A DNA stretch of 64,000 nucleotides, from positions 141,419,549-141,483,548 of the forward strand of contig OZ026515.1 in the NCBI GenBank assembly GCA_964019695.1, written 5' to 3'. Of this stretch, positions 1-10,855 are shown one piece after another; positions within the stretch are counted from its first letter, which is position 1, and each line of letters starts with the position of its first letter. The DNA comes from Loripinus fragilis. Taxonomy: Eukaryota > Mollusca > Bivalvia > Lucinida > Lucinidae. A program made the position numbers and the translations under genes. The notes beneath the pieces are model-generated. The model ran no database searches. It was not told where the DNA came from and saw only the letters and a list, made by a program, of their open reading frames with translations.

Positions 1-430
1 GCCCTATATACACAAATTTCTTTAATTTTCTATCTCATATTCCCAACAGTGCTCTGACAAATGCCTATATACATAAATTTCTCTAATTTTCAATCTCATA
101 TACTCAACAGTAATCTGACAAATACCCTATATACATAAATTTCTTTAATTTCTATCTCATATTCCCAGCAGTGTTCTGACTTATGCCCTATATATACAAA
201 TTTCTTTAATTTTTGATCCCATATTCCCAACAGTGCTCTGACAAATGCCCTATATACACAAATTTCTTTAATTTTCTATCTCATATTCCCAACAGTGCTC
301 TGACAAATGCCTAAATACACAAATTTCTTGAATTTTCAATCTCATATTCCCAACAGTGCTCTGACAAATGCCCTATACACACAAATTTCTTGAATTTTCG
401 ATCTCATATTCCCAACAGTGCTCTGACAAA
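1..430. repeat. 61-62 bp satellite, seven copies
   Basis: Seven head-to-tail copies of a 61-62 bp unit that reads roughly CCCTATATACACAAATTTC, then TTTAATTTTC, a CATATTCCCAACAG segment and GTGCTCTGACAAAT. Copies differ by a few substitutions and 1-bp gaps. The array starts at the window edge, so its true length is unknown. It lies downstream of the last visible NOP14 exon, presumably in an intron. Confidence 0.93.
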
Positions 431-1130
431 TACCCTCTATAGTATATACACAATTGGCTTTCAATACAAATACTTAGTAGGGCAACACATGACATGATAG
501 ACGAGCCAGTTCATGAGATTTTGGTACTTTGCGCAGAAACCTCCATTAAATGCCTATGCAAACAAAACCAGTGGGGTTATAGGTCAAAATTTTGGTCTGT
601 ATCTTCATTATCAAAGAATAGTGCTCACAGTAAGCACTTTTCATAATAACTCAGGGTTCATACAGGCAAGTTTGAGTTAAATTCAAGGACTTTCCAAGGA
701 CTTCTAAAGACTATCTTACAGTTTTCAATTTACAGTTTATAAAAAATCCTTATTTAAGTGTTAAAATTCTACTTCAGAAATGCTAGACTGGGATAATGGA
801 GAAATTAGTACTAGAAAATTAGTAAAAAATTGTTTTGCTTTTATTTGGTGCAGCATATGCTGCACCAAATAAAGGCATAACAATTTTATACTGATTTAGA
901 TCCTTATCAACAGTGTTGAGTCCTACAGAAAATAGTAGAATTCAAGGACTTTTCAAGGACTTTTCAAGGCCTTCGAGTGATTTTCTAATACTTTTCAAGG
1001 CAGATTTAATTTTCAAAGAATTTTCAAGCAAGCCCTACAAATTCAAGTACTTTCCAAGCCTGTGCGAACCCTGTAAGTGCAAATATGTTTCGATTCCTTA
1101 TAAGACCCTACTACCCTTAATAGACCCTAC
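431..1130. other. NOP14: NOP14 intron, left part; no gene seen
   Basis: This is intron sequence downstream of the sixth visible NOP14 exon. It holds a fragment of a repeat containing GAGCCAGTTCATGAGAT (about 500-520) and a low-complexity stretch at about 680-1070 with repeated TTCAAGGACTTT motifs. I see no splice-flanked coding segment continuing NOP14, so the next exon should lie beyond position 1. Confidence 0.5.
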
Positions 1131-1220
1131 CTTTCCTTTGATTTCAAACTGCAGCTGCCTGACTGCAATATCATAATCATCAGCCTTGCTTTCTGTGTTC
1201 TCTTCTGGTTTACCCTGTTT
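1131..1220 (-). CDS. NOP14: NOP14 coding exon 6 (partial gene)
   Basis: Ninety bases, 30 codons, phase 0 at both ends. On the minus strand the exon follows a polypyrimidine tract ending CCAG and is followed by the donor GTAGGG. The translation contains ADDYDIAVRQLQFEIKGK, which fits the segment around PDAYDMMVRELGFEMK in animal NOP14. It continues the frame of exon 5. Later exons, including the C-terminal part of the protein, lie beyond the left edge. Confidence 0.88.
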
Positions 1221-1265
1221 CTGGAAAAAAAAAGAAATGGTTATAAATGATTTGTTTACAAACTA

Positions 1266-1452
1266 CAGTAAAACCTGAGTAAAACGGCCACTCAAAAATA
1301 GACAAAACAAAGATCTTAATGACAAATGGTAGCTTAATGAAGGTCAAGAGTATTGTAGAATGCTCCCCTTGGAGCATTCTGCAATACTTTGACCTGCATT
1401 AAGCGATAATTGGTCTTGAAAACCAATTTGTGGTCTTTTTGAGGTTTTACTG
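1266..1452. mobile_element. TA-flanked MITE, family 1, copy a
   Basis: A 187-bp inverted-repeat element in a NOP14 intron. It starts CAGTAAAACCTG and ends with the near-complement GGTTTTACTG, with TA on both sides (1264-1265 and 1453-1454). It folds almost end to end, with an inner palindrome around AGAATGCTCC / GGAGCATTCT. It has no coding capacity. TA duplication and the terminal sequence suggest mobilisation by a Tc1/mariner-type transposase (inference). A longer copy lies at 10548-10760. Confidence 0.85.
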
Positions 1453-2415
1453 TATAAAAAGAATCAACTGATGTTAAGCATTACAACTGAAGTTTTTTAA
1501 CCCTTTATGCACTGATAGATCTTTCCTTCTGGTTTGATACAATAAACTTGGGATGGTTCATTGTATATATTGAGAGATGACAGGTTATAATTTCCAAATA
1601 AAATTGTATTTCTTTCTCTGAAGATCATTTTTGACTTAGCAAGCCCACCTTCATGACCCTCTTGTGATATCCGTCAAACTATTGTGTAAAAACTTTACCG
1701 ATCTGAAAAAGATTCAGTCTTGTTGAATTCTGACATCAAACAGCTGTAGGTATATGGTTTCTGATTTTGCCAGGATATATTCAGCATGTTTTCTTATGGG
1801 AAAGGACATCAGACGTCCATAATTTTAACCCTTTAAGTGCCAAACAGGCTTGTAAGAGATGACAAAGTTTGTGAATTCTTCAATGATTTAAGGGGAAAAC
1901 TTCATTTGAATCATTGATAAATTCCCATAAAATGACAAGCCTTATTATGTTATTAAAAGTAGAAACAAAATTTAAAAATGTTGTCTGCTTCAAATTTCAT
2001 TTTGCACTTTAAGGGTTATATATGTTAATGAAGATATGGTATGTTTTGGGGGGTTTGATTTGTAGTTTAACATCCCAGTCAACAGCTTTTGTTATGTCAG
2101 ACGGTCTGTTAACATAACCCCACATTTTTTTTCTGAGCAAGCTTAGACTTAGCAGTTAACCCATACTTTGTGCACATACACTTTTGCTTGCAACTGACAA
2201 CAGCCCTTCTTGAATCAGCAGAAGGAGGAGAATGACCTTAGAAATTATTTCATGATCAATCTCCATGACAGTATCTGATGGGCCGGGATCAAGCTCACGA
2301 TCCCTGGATCTGCAAACAAACTCACTACCAATTGCCCTACGGGGCCCAATTATGTAAATGATACACACACATGAAGGTTTGTCATCTGTAAGTATCAAAA
2401 ATATTATTAATTTAC
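1453..2415. other. NOP14: NOP14 intron 5; SINE-like fragment
   Basis: Non-coding intron. Around 2044-2124 there is a fragment containing CATCCCAGTCAACAGC, which recurs near 7775, 13138 and 41389 and belongs to a dispersed SINE-like family. Short reading frames here have no codon support and no splice context. Confidence 0.5.
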
Positions 2416-2520
2416 CTTTCCTCTCTTTGAATCAGTGATCAATCTTTGTAAACTTGTCCATTGTTCATCCAATTCTTCTGTCAATTTATTTGATTCATCT
2501 TTCTCCTTCTGTCTCTCATA
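2416..2520 (-). CDS. NOP14: NOP14 coding exon 5
   Basis: A 105-base exon (35 codons, phase 0 to 0). The acceptor is CATTGTAG and the donor is GTAAATTA on the minus strand. The peptide includes NKLTEELDEQWTSLQRLI, matching the NOP14 segment with ELTEKLDQDWKEIQTLL in vertebrates. This is the basic/acidic, coiled-coil-prone N-terminal third of a protein needed for 18S rRNA maturation and 40S subunit assembly in the nucleolus (family knowledge). It joins exon 4, which ends ...SKKAK, in frame. Confidence 0.93.
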
Positions 2521-2652
2521 CTACAATGACAATTAGTACAATTACTTCATGAAACAAGGATACAGCAGGGCTAACGAAAACTGCTGGTAACTCTTTCCTT
2601 GTTAGAGGTGACATTTTGAAGTCTGCTGATAACCTTTGCAAACAGCTTGGGC

Positions 2653-2689
2653 CCAGATCAGGACCGACAAAATGTCGGTCCTGATCTGG
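2653..2689. repeat. Perfect 17-bp-arm hairpin
   Basis: Arms CCAGATCAGGACCGACA (2653-2669) and its exact complement (2673-2689) are separated by AAA. Degenerate relatives occur near 38178-38225 and 43000-43030, so this is a dispersed family. It lies in a NOP14 intron 130 bp upstream of exon 5. Confidence 0.9.
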
Positions 2690-5232
2690 ATCCAAGCTAT
2701 TTGACATTTTGATAGTGTTCCTGAAACAATTTTTTTGAAAAGTTGACAACAAAAGCATGAAAAATTACTCAGCATACAAAGAGCTAAAATATTTCTATTT
2801 TCTGTCTTTTCTTTGCACAAATTACGATAAATGTCCTAAAATTTCGAACACTCTAAAATTACGAACACCTAAAATTATCGCCGGAAATATTTTTTAAAAC
2901 ATCCTAAAAAATAGAACACTGCCCTTTTTCGGAAAAGTGAATTTCTAAAATTACGAACACAATGTCTTTTCGGCGGAAAATCGATGTCCGTTATCTATCT
3001 GTCCCATCTGTGTTCGGTATACTTCTACTGCGGTAGCGAGATTTGGAAGGTTCCGGCACATGACGCGACGTTATACATTATTCAAGGTCACCAGCATTGA
3101 CGAACTTGATGCACTGACAAGTTCCTGCAACGATTCCGAAACTGCTTTGACTATATCCCTACCCAGATGGCTGAGATCATTAAACATTCAGATTGACCTT
3201 CAGGTCGCGAATAATGCACGTTGACACATGCAGCGCAATTCTGATACATGGACGTTTGCAACACAAGGGGTCATTCGGTTTCGTGCAAAATGCAGAGATA
3301 ATCGTGCAAGTCGCATGTTTTTTATCTCACCGAGACATCCAATGCGGAAAATAAAGCCACCGTATATTTAATATTTACCGACATGCCTGAAGTCATCATC
3401 TCATTTTTATTCACGGTACATTACCGTTAACTTAAGGCTGAAATATGTGTGATTCTCAGGTTATCCGACTGACACCCCCTCCCCTCCCTTTTGAGTATTT
3501 TAAAGGATTTCCCAGTTCGGCAATATGCTCAAGCCGCGTGCGACACTCATTCTATGCTGATGCATGTGCTCCTTTCTTGAAATCAACTTGCGCAGAGCCC
3601 CATATGAGCTGGTAAAGACCCTGCTGGTACTTATGACAGATGTGATCAGCGAAGGCTCAGGAGAGCATGTGTGTTTGCACAATCTCGTCAGGGTCTAAGT
3701 TTAAAGTGGGTGAAGACTTTAGCCAAATAAAAATTCTTTAAAATAATTGTCGGCGGTTTTCTAAGTACATGTAATAATGGCTATTCCTATCAATTCCTCA
3801 AAATGGAACATTTTATATTGCGGCGTGTCTGTTTTCCTTCATGAAACTGCACATGGAAGGTCCTACGAGTGCATTACCGGTATAATGTACGCACAGACGC
3901 ACATACATGTACCAAGAAATAAATTGATTGTAGCACGATTCTGCATCTTGATGAATATAATATTTACATATTTAATTTCATCATGTGAAATAAGCCAGTT
4001 CATGAGATTATGGTACCTATCGCATATGCGAGCAGCGAAGGCCCAGACGAGCTTGCGCATCCGCGGAAAATCGCCAGCGCCTCAACTGCCCAAGTACTCA
4101 TAGAAGGAATGTAGATGAAGGTACATGCCTTAATTTTGGGTATTATAGCCCCACTAAGTGGCTGTGAATTTAAAAACAGTAAAGCCCTTGAGATATTGCG
4201 ACATCTCGGAATTCACTTTATTTAACACACGTCTGTAGATGTATCAGTGACCAATATTCTTATATAAGCCACTGGATGTACGAACCCCGACTTTGTTACA
4301 TGCGAAGATCAGCCTGCACACCGCACAGTCTTATCAGCACATTTGTTTCTAGAACAAAACATTTAACATTTTGTCGGGCCAGTACTGAACCCAAACTGTC
4401 TGCTAACTAAGTTTGTCACATCCTCTTTGGGGAGGGGGTGCCTCCCAGGGCCCACCCTGTGTCCGGCACTGCTAATGGTATCAGCTGCAGACAAAGGGAC
4501 AGGGTATTTGGTTCACAGACATGTTTGAGATCAAAGAAGCCGACTATCAGACCACGTGTTGTTGTTGTTTTAAGACTCGGGTAGCACGCGGTGGCTTTGG
4601 CCAGGGACGTATAATTGAATTATTTATGATCCATGCTTTGGCGCACGAAAGCGGACTTAGCACACAAAACATAATTGCCTAGCTGTGTTTCCTTTTCGTG
4701 GTTTTGCATGAAAAAACAACAACAAAACAATAAAAACAATTTCAATGAACTCGAGCATGAAAAAGCGCACTGCATGCATGAAAAACTAGATTTGCGGTAG
4801 TTGTCTGAATTTTTCCTTTTCTTTGAGATATGAATGTACCAGCGTATCGTATGCATCGGCTCGAAGCCAATATATCATATATTGAGTCGCGAAAATGTTG
4901 CTTTTTGACGAGTGTAGACTCAGACGAGCATGTGCAGCCTCCTCTTAAGCTTAAAAACTCCAAACGATGTCCAGTCAGTAGCTTAACACCCATATAATAT
5001 TCAAGCGACTAGCAAAGGCTCTGATCAGACTGAGCATATGCGCAGGCTGATCTGAGGCCTTTGCTGGTCGTTGGAAATCTCATGTCACGGCTCAATTATA
5101 TTCTTTCGAGGCATCGGACGCAAAGTCGGACATTCGCTTACATGATTAATTCTTGGTATGCCCCTGATTTGGTTTGGCAAGACGTCGGAGATGTTCTGGA
5201 TCCAAACTATATATTTGCAAACTTTGAAAGCA

Positions 5233-5234
<2 letters not shown>

Positions 5235-5295
<61 letters not shown>
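5235..5295. repeat. (GA)n microsatellite
   Basis: About 60 bp of almost pure GA. Shorter GA tracts lie at about 5914-5932 and 5992-6018. Serine/leucine and arginine/glutamate reading frames across it are translation artefacts. Confidence 0.97.
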
Positions 5296-5300
<5 letters not shown>

Positions 5301-5379
5301 AGAGACTAGCGCTTGCATACGAATCTCTTGTAATCTCAAAAAATATCATGTATCGGTGCTGAAAATGATACTTGGAGAT

Positions 5380-5900
5380 CCTTCTCGTGCGCATCGGCTT
5401 TTGCATGACAAAGTCGGATATTCGACAGTATTGATGCTTTGCATGCTTTCTATCGCATGCCCAAATGTTTAAACCGACGAAACATTCTTTCCTGAATTCC
5501 ATTCGGATCTGATCTGGATCTGAACCATGACAACCTTTTTTCTTCTTCTTTTTTTAATGGAGAGAGGATCCAAATATCACTAAAAGCGGGCCCGCCAGCG
5601 TAACACCTTTGGTAGTTTTGAGAATTTCAGGGGATCCGGTCCAGTATTGCTAAGAATTCCTATATTTTTGTGATTTTTCAGGGGGGTCCGGACTCCCTTT
5701 CCCCCCTCTGGATCCGCGCATGGGACCGGACAATGTATACACTTATTGAAATATACTGAAAACCAATTATATCGTGCGCATCGGCTTTTGGCTTTTGTAC
5801 TACACTTTGCAGGCTTTCTATCGCATGCACACATTTTTAAATTGACGAAACATTCTTTCCTGAATTCCGTTCGGGTCTGATCTGGATCCAAACCGTTTTT
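5380..5900. repeat. Internal direct duplication
   Basis: Two related segments, about 5385-5520 and 5770-5902, share CGTGCGCATCGGCTTTTG, TTTCTATCGCATGC and ACGAAACATTCTTTCC, in the same order and orientation. The second is followed by a GA tract, and the first is preceded by one. They lie inside the 2823-6592 element. Confidence 0.8.
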
Positions 5901-5984
5901 GCAAATGTAAATAGAGAGAAAGAGAGAGAGAGACAGGTACATGCACATCCTCTCAGGAAAATCAAAGTGCATCGACAGATTGAC

Positions 5985-6020
<36 letters not shown>

Positions 6021-6592
6021 AAGGAGAGAGGTGTTCTTTTTTAATCTCGTCATTTTTTAACTCTGAGAACTAGTCTACGTTTTAATATATCTTTGCAAAT
6101 AATTCTGATCGACGAGATCTCCTCGAGTGACTGTATTTCATTATAACCAGCATTTGCGCAGATGGAGAGCAAGCGAAAGCGTTTTGGTTTTCTGAAGGAA
6201 GAACAAAATTGTAGCGATTCATCGGTAGTCCAAGGTCAAATAAGTGGACCTTTACGACTTGTATGTAAATCGAGTGACATAACATGCACGTGCCTGGCTC
6301 TCAACTTGGCAATTACTGCACGCACTAGACATTTTACTGACTCAGTCCGCAAGAATTTAGCGGCGGTTGAAAAATGAGTAGACAGCGCAGAATCATATCG
6401 TCGTGTTTTCAACATGTTTCTACCACATTTTTACATGCATATATACCGTTTTTGCTCATGATAAAGACCACATTCTAAAATTACGAACACTAGCACATTT
6501 TCTGAAATGTAATTTCTAAAATTACGAACAGCGGAAAAATAATTATTTTTTAGTGTTCGAACTTTTAGAACATTTACCGTACATTAATCAGG

Positions 6593-7546
6593 GATTGGCA
6601 TCAAAATAAGGATTTCTAGTAAAGCTGAGCCGGCAGGCTCTGTAACTAATGCTTTATTCACAATGTCTATCACAGCAAAGGTGATATTTGATAGGGAATC
6701 TGTAGCATATAGAAGAAACACATTATTACTAGGCACAACAGTGTGGCCTACTAGGATGTCTGATTACACTAGGACTACATAATATAGATAGTCAAATAAG
6801 AGATATACAAGATTTATTCGAACTCAGGATTCTGTTGTTCAGAGTAAATGAAGTTGTTAGCTAAATGCAATTTGATAATTTTTCTGATAAAACATAAATA
6901 GCTTTTGCAGTGGCAATATCAACTCATAACATTTCAGCAAAATATAGCTATTTGAGCCAGCTCATGAGATTTGGTACTTAGGGGCTTTGGTATAGCTAAG
7001 GATTAGACTAGCCTGGGCAGACATGCAATATGGCCAGCGTCCTTGCTGTTTGTATATACAAAGTATGGATAAAGAGAAGGCTCAGAGCAAAATAGTTTGA
7101 CCTGTAACCCCACTGTAAATGTACATTTAAATAGTGATTTTAAGTTAATTCTATAAATACCATGATCTCATGGGCTGGTTCAATTGATCTTACAGCCAAA
7201 CAATTTTACTATATCCAACAAATATGGCTTTGTTCAGCTATGATGTAGCCTCAACATAAGAAACCCTGTAGTCGGTATCGGACCAGGTAGGGCTCAAAGC
7301 AGCCTGCTCACCTACAGAGACTAGTTTGAATCTTAAAAATGTCCATGAAGCAACATAAGACATTATAATAGTACTTTGCAGGGAGCCTAAAACAAAGGCG
7401 TTGATAAGACTGAGCAGATGCACATGCAACAAAGTCAGGGTTTCTCACACAAGCTCATATTTTAAGAATGTGGCTTGGGATTAAAACTTCTGCACTTTAG
7501 TTTCGCATCCTCAATTAGTTTGGATCATTCTACATGTAGTTGTTAC
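6593..7546. other. NOP14: NOP14 intron 4; 230-bp inverted-repeat MITE
   Basis: Non-coding intron. The segment 6953-7184 begins GAGCCAGCTCATGAGAT and ends with the near-complement ATCTCATGGGCTGGTTC, an inverted-repeat element. Related fragments occur near 500, 3994, 32630 and 32750. No exon is recognised here. Confidence 0.55.
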
Positions 7547-7668
7547 CTTGGCCTTCTTTGACTGTGAGATGAGTTCCTCCATTTTCTCCTTCCATGTCTT
7601 ACTACCCTCCTCACCTTCCGTCTTCTTCGTCATAAAACCTCCAAAATGTTGCTCTGAGACTAGCTTAG
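7547..7668 (-). CDS. NOP14: NOP14 coding exon 4
   Basis: A 122-base exon. The acceptor is TAATTACAG and the donor is GTAACAAC on the minus strand. The first two bases complete an alanine codon begun by the last base of exon 3. The peptide contains AKLVSEQHFGGF, then a Glu/Lys-rich stretch and MEELISQSKKAK. This matches the NOP14 region around AAHFGG ... IEELIAKSK, where a Gly-containing motif precedes a basic helix. A perfect hairpin (7692-7726) lies just upstream in the intron. Confidence 0.93.
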
Positions 7669-7691
7669 CTGTAATTAAACAATGGTTATTC

Positions 7692-7726
7692 CTCAACCCT
7701 TTTCATTCTGAATGAAAAGGGTTGAG
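7692..7726. repeat. Perfect 17-bp-arm palindrome beside exon 4
   Basis: Arms CTCAACCCTTTTCATTC (7692-7708) and its exact complement (7710-7726) are separated by one T. It is 23 bp upstream of the exon 4 acceptor, within the branch-point region of the NOP14 intron. Confidence 0.92.
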
Positions 7727-7739
7727 ACTCAAATCAACC

Positions 7740-7975
7740 TCTCAAATCGTGATGTTTGTTTTGATGCTTTACTTCCCAAGTTCCCAGTCAACAATTTTTC
7801 AGTCATGTCAGGACAATTCCCTGTCTTCTTTTGGTTGAACCAGTACTAAGCAGGGGATAAAATGTCTTGCTCAAGAAAACAACACATAAACTCTGCTGGC
7901 TGCGAGTCTTGAATGAGCAACCCTTTGATTCCCAGTCTAATGCTCTATCAACTGAGCCATTGAGCTTTGTCCTCC
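7740..7975 (-). mobile_element. tRNA-derived SINE copy
   Basis: On the minus strand a tRNA-like head with GGCTCAGTTGATAGAGC (A box) and a weak B-box region is followed by a body containing TTGAGCAAGACATTTTATCC and GTTGACTGGGAACTTGGG. Related bodies occur at about 13110-13260 (minus), 41875-41990 (plus) and 60414-60610 (plus). It lies in the NOP14 intron and is not a functional tRNA. Confidence 0.65.
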
Positions 7976-8494
7976 CAAATTGTGTATTTGGGCCTCATTG
8001 TATGAAAACCAATCTTTGTGAAATCTGACCAAGTAGAAAGACTCAAACCAGTCTGCTCAACTACAGAGACTAGCTAGAATATGGAAACTTTGCATGTAGC
8101 AAGTTTAGCCTTTTATACTTTCCAAAGAGCAAATAACAAAGGCACTGATCAGACTTTGCAGATGCGCAGTCCTGTTTCCACCTTTATTGTTAGCATACAA
8201 CAAACTCAGTTTTTCTAGCAAAGAGGCCCAATTGAAAAGGGATATTGTGCTGTGATGACCAATTTGTTGAAATAATACAGAATATAGCAAATAATGAATT
8301 CAGACCTCTGTAAATGCACAGGCTGATCTGGGCCTTCATCGCCCAATGTTCATTCAGTCATGTTGGGCTAAGGTTGACCAGGGGGTTTACCATCCATTCT
8401 AGAATTTATGTTGGACGATGCACAGCGATTGTCGGATGATGTCAGACCAATTAAAATAGCTCAGAAGATATAATGAACCTTTTATGCATTAATA

Positions 8495-8719
8495 CAGTGC
8501 AGTCCCTTATAAAAATGCTATGCTTGGGGTCCAAAGGAATGTTACAAGGAATCATGTTATAAAGGGATAATTTTACAAAGGAATTATAAGAAATTTAATG
8601 GTCATTTCCCAAAACTTCCTTTTTAAAATTCCATGATAAAAAGATTTGAGAGCCACAACATGACAGTGTTACATCCAAATCTGCGTAGTAACGAGGTGTT
8701 TTATATATGTACTGCATTG
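8495..8719. mobile_element. MITE family 2, degraded copy
   Basis: Begins CAGTGCAGTCCCTTATAA after a TA and ends with a weaker inverted copy near TACTGCATTG. The interior TTACATCCAAATCTGCG and TGGTCATTTCCCAAAA match the copy at 10460-10855. It lies in the NOP14 intron just downstream of exon 3. Confidence 0.65.
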
Positions 8720-8778
8720 AATATGAACCTGTAATACTATGAAGATCTAATTAGTCAAGAAAAGTTTAAGCTCTAACC

Positions 8779-8920
8779 TGCTGCCCTCCTGTCATCATCG
8801 TCATCCTCATCGTCACTGACTACTGGATCATCAAACTTCTCTATCTCGGACAGAGATTGACCATAATGTGTCAGCTCTTCTTCCTCATTTAAGTTATATT
8901 TATTGATTCTCTCTGATTTC
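8779..8920 (-). CDS. NOP14: NOP14 coding exon 3
   Basis: About 142 bases. The acceptor is TCTTTGTAG and the donor is GTTAGAGC on the minus strand. The peptide contains NLNEEEELTHYGQSLSEIEK and then an Asp-rich run. NOP14 proteins carry the near-identical NLNEDEELTHYGQSLADIEK followed by acidic residues. This is the clearest single piece of evidence for the gene. The last base G plus the first two bases of exon 4 form a GCT codon. Coordinates are good to about 1 bp. A partial duplicate of its 5' part lies 25-120 bp upstream in the transcript direction. Confidence 0.95.
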
Positions 8921-8949
8921 TACAAAGACAATACAACAGACATGTTAAT

Positions 8950-9050
8950 ATCAGTTCTCTATCTCAGACAGAGATTGACCATAATGTGTGAGCTCTTCTT
9001 CCTCATTTAAGTTATATTTATTGACTCTCTCAGACTTCTACAAAGACAAT
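8950..9050 (-). pseudogene. Tandem partial duplicate of NOP14 exon 3
   Basis: A second copy of the acceptor (TCTTTGTAG) and roughly the first 80 bases of exon 3 lies immediately upstream of the real one. The copy is about 95 percent identical and keeps the frame through EEEELTHYGQSLSEIE, where the match breaks off and a TGA stop follows. It has no donor of its own at the break. It is either inert or a poison or cryptic exon. Confidence 0.85.
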
Positions 9051-10306
9051 GCATATAGGGTATTCAGATTTTTGCAATGAATATGCACATTTATTACATC
9101 AAGTGAAGGGAAATATGCACACTTCATGATTGAATGGCAAAGCTACAAATGAAATATCCAATTTTTTGCTTCATTAGATGAAATAAGTATCATATTCAGG
9201 ACAAAAGTTGAATTTTCTTTTTTGAACACAATTTTGAAACGTTACAGATTTTTTTCATCAGACCTGATCACACATGATGTCATATTTATGATGATGTTGC
9301 ATAATGTGTCTATCTTCCAAAACTGAAACCACAGGAGCTAGACTTAAGAAAATTTCAGCAAATCCCAACAACGACAATTTTATTACCAAAATGTTCCTTA
9401 TGATCTAATTTAAGAATGAATACAGACATTGTGTTTATGTTCACTGATAAGAAAGTAATAGGCATTTGAAAATCTGAAATGGTAAAGGGAATTCAACAGA
9501 GAAAGCAGTGGACATCGAATTTCACTGTCGAGAAATTATATTTTATATTTCACAAGTGAAATATAACTTTTTCAAATATACATAATATTCAATCAATATT
9601 TTCCTGTTTTCATTACATTCTATATAATAAAATAGACTCAGTATCATGTTTATATCAGTACTCTATAAAATCTAGGACTACGCAGGCATTTTTGCGGATG
9701 GGGCTAGGGGGGCTAGAAAATAATATCTTACAGAAAAGAAAATATAATAATGTATCGATTGCACATAAAATGTGATTCTGTGCATCATGGTTCAAATAAC
9801 TTTTAATGAATTTAAAATGAACAAATGACAGTATGCAAGGTTTGTGTGAACATTTTGCATCCAAAACCTAGAGTGGTTCTCTTTGTTTACCCTTTACCTA
9901 ATGGAGATGCCTTTTTTTAGTTTTTAACACTAGCAAACACAACAGACTCAGATCAGGCCGCTCTTGTAAGAGCTTCCTGATCAGCGTCTACTCTGTTTGC
10001 TTATGGAAATATGATATATCTGATCCTACGTTAGTGGACATGACAAGCAATTTCTTTGTTCTATGTACCAACATGAAAGTTAATTTATATAATTATTCAT
10101 AGGGGGTGGAGCTTTGCATGAATATTCATGAAGAAAAGAATTAAACAATATTACTAGGTTATTCATGTAATTCTTTTATGCTACAACTTATACAGTGAAG
10201 ACTGAAGAATGACCTTTTTGATCTCACATAAAACAAAAACAGGTTTCTCATGATGAGACTCATTTGTCATCGTGTTGGAAAAAGAGATGAAAATGATTCT
10301 ACTTAC
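9051..10306. other. NOP14: NOP14 intron 2; no gene seen
   Basis: AT-rich intron without recognised coding segments. The only structure noted is a short hairpin around ATATTTCAC / GTGAAATAT near 9545-9566 and short dispersed repeat fragments such as AGATCAGGCCGCTC near 9950. Confidence 0.5.
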
Positions 10307-10441
10307 TGCTCTTTCAAGGGCAAAACGTTTCATCATCTTTTCATCTGGTGTAACTGAAGCATCATTCTCCCCAATCCTCTTATCAAGAAACCTGTTGGAC
10401 TTATTCTGCTGTTTATATTCCTTTAATAATGTCTCCTTCCT
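10307..10441 (-). CDS. NOP14: NOP14 coding exon 2
   Basis: A 135-base exon (45 codons, phase 0). The acceptor is CTTTTTCAG and the donor is GTAAGTAG on the minus strand. The peptide includes RKETLLKEYKQQNKSN and DEKMMKRFALER. NOP14 orthologues have RTQTLLKEYKERDKSN and EEKMMKRFALEQ at the same place. It joins exon 1 after ...SRSKATKR without a frame change. The residues are highly basic, as expected for a nucleolar SSU-processome component. Confidence 0.95.
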
Positions 10442-10459
10442 CTGAAAAAGTAAAAGATA

Positions 10460-10855
10460 CAGTTCAGTCCCTTTAAAACACTATGAAATGGGCTGTGTTT
10501 TAAGTGAGTTGTGTTATAAATTGTGTTATAATGGTCATTTTCCAATACAGTAAAACCTGTGTAAAACGGCCACTCTCAAAAAGACCAAAAATTGGTTTTC
10601 AAGACCAATTATAGCTTAATGCAGGTCAAAAGTATTGCAGAATGTTCCAAGGGGAGCATTCTGCAATAATTTTGACCTTCATTGAGTTACCATTTGTTAT
10701 TAAGTCATAAGATCTTAGTTTTGTCTTTTTTTGAGTGGCCATTTTACACAGGTTTTGCTGTAATTCCTTTGGTAAATATATTTGGGAGACACAACATGAC
10801 CCTGCTATATCCAAATCTGTGTTATAGCAAGGTGTGTTGTAATGGGACTGCACTG
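10460..10855. mobile_element. MITE family 2 interrupted by a family 1 MITE
   Basis: The outer element begins CAGTTCAGTCCCTTTAAAA and ends GTAATGGGACTGCACTG, flanked by TA (10458-10459 and 10856-10857). Inside it, 10548-10760 is a complete 213-bp family 1 element with its own TA flanks and 12-bp ends CAGTAAAACCTG / CAGGTTTTGCTG. This gives a clear relative age: family 2 inserted first and family 1 later. The block lies in intron 1 beginning 19 bp upstream of the exon 2 acceptor on the transcript. Confidence 0.85.

Larger units (their letters stand above)
2823..6592. mobile_element. Inverted-repeat element with TTACGAACA subterminal repeats
   Basis: About 3.8 kb bounded by imperfect inverted ends. 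The left end is TACGATAAATGTCCTAAAA and the right end is the near-complement of TACGGTAAATGTTCTAAAAG. Several copies of TCTAAAATTACGAACA lie just inside both ends (2840-2965 and 6465-6530). It sits in the NOP14 intron between exons 4 and 5. The interior has GA microsatellites, a partial internal duplication (5380-5520 versus 5765-5900) and a foldback fragment near 5640-5726. An ATG-initiated frame at 6162-6377 starts MESKRKRFGFLKEEQ but matches no family I recognise. I saw no transposase, so it is probably non-autonomous or decayed. Confidence 0.6.

Noticed and set aside
3777..4103. 108-residue plus-strand ORF
   Set aside because: It overlaps a dispersed repeat fragment (GCCAGTTCATGAGATTATGG), has no recognisable domain, and an opposite-strand frame of similar quality exists.
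5085..5502. Ser/Leu- and Arg/Glu-rich proteins
   Set aside because: Translations of the GA microsatellite.
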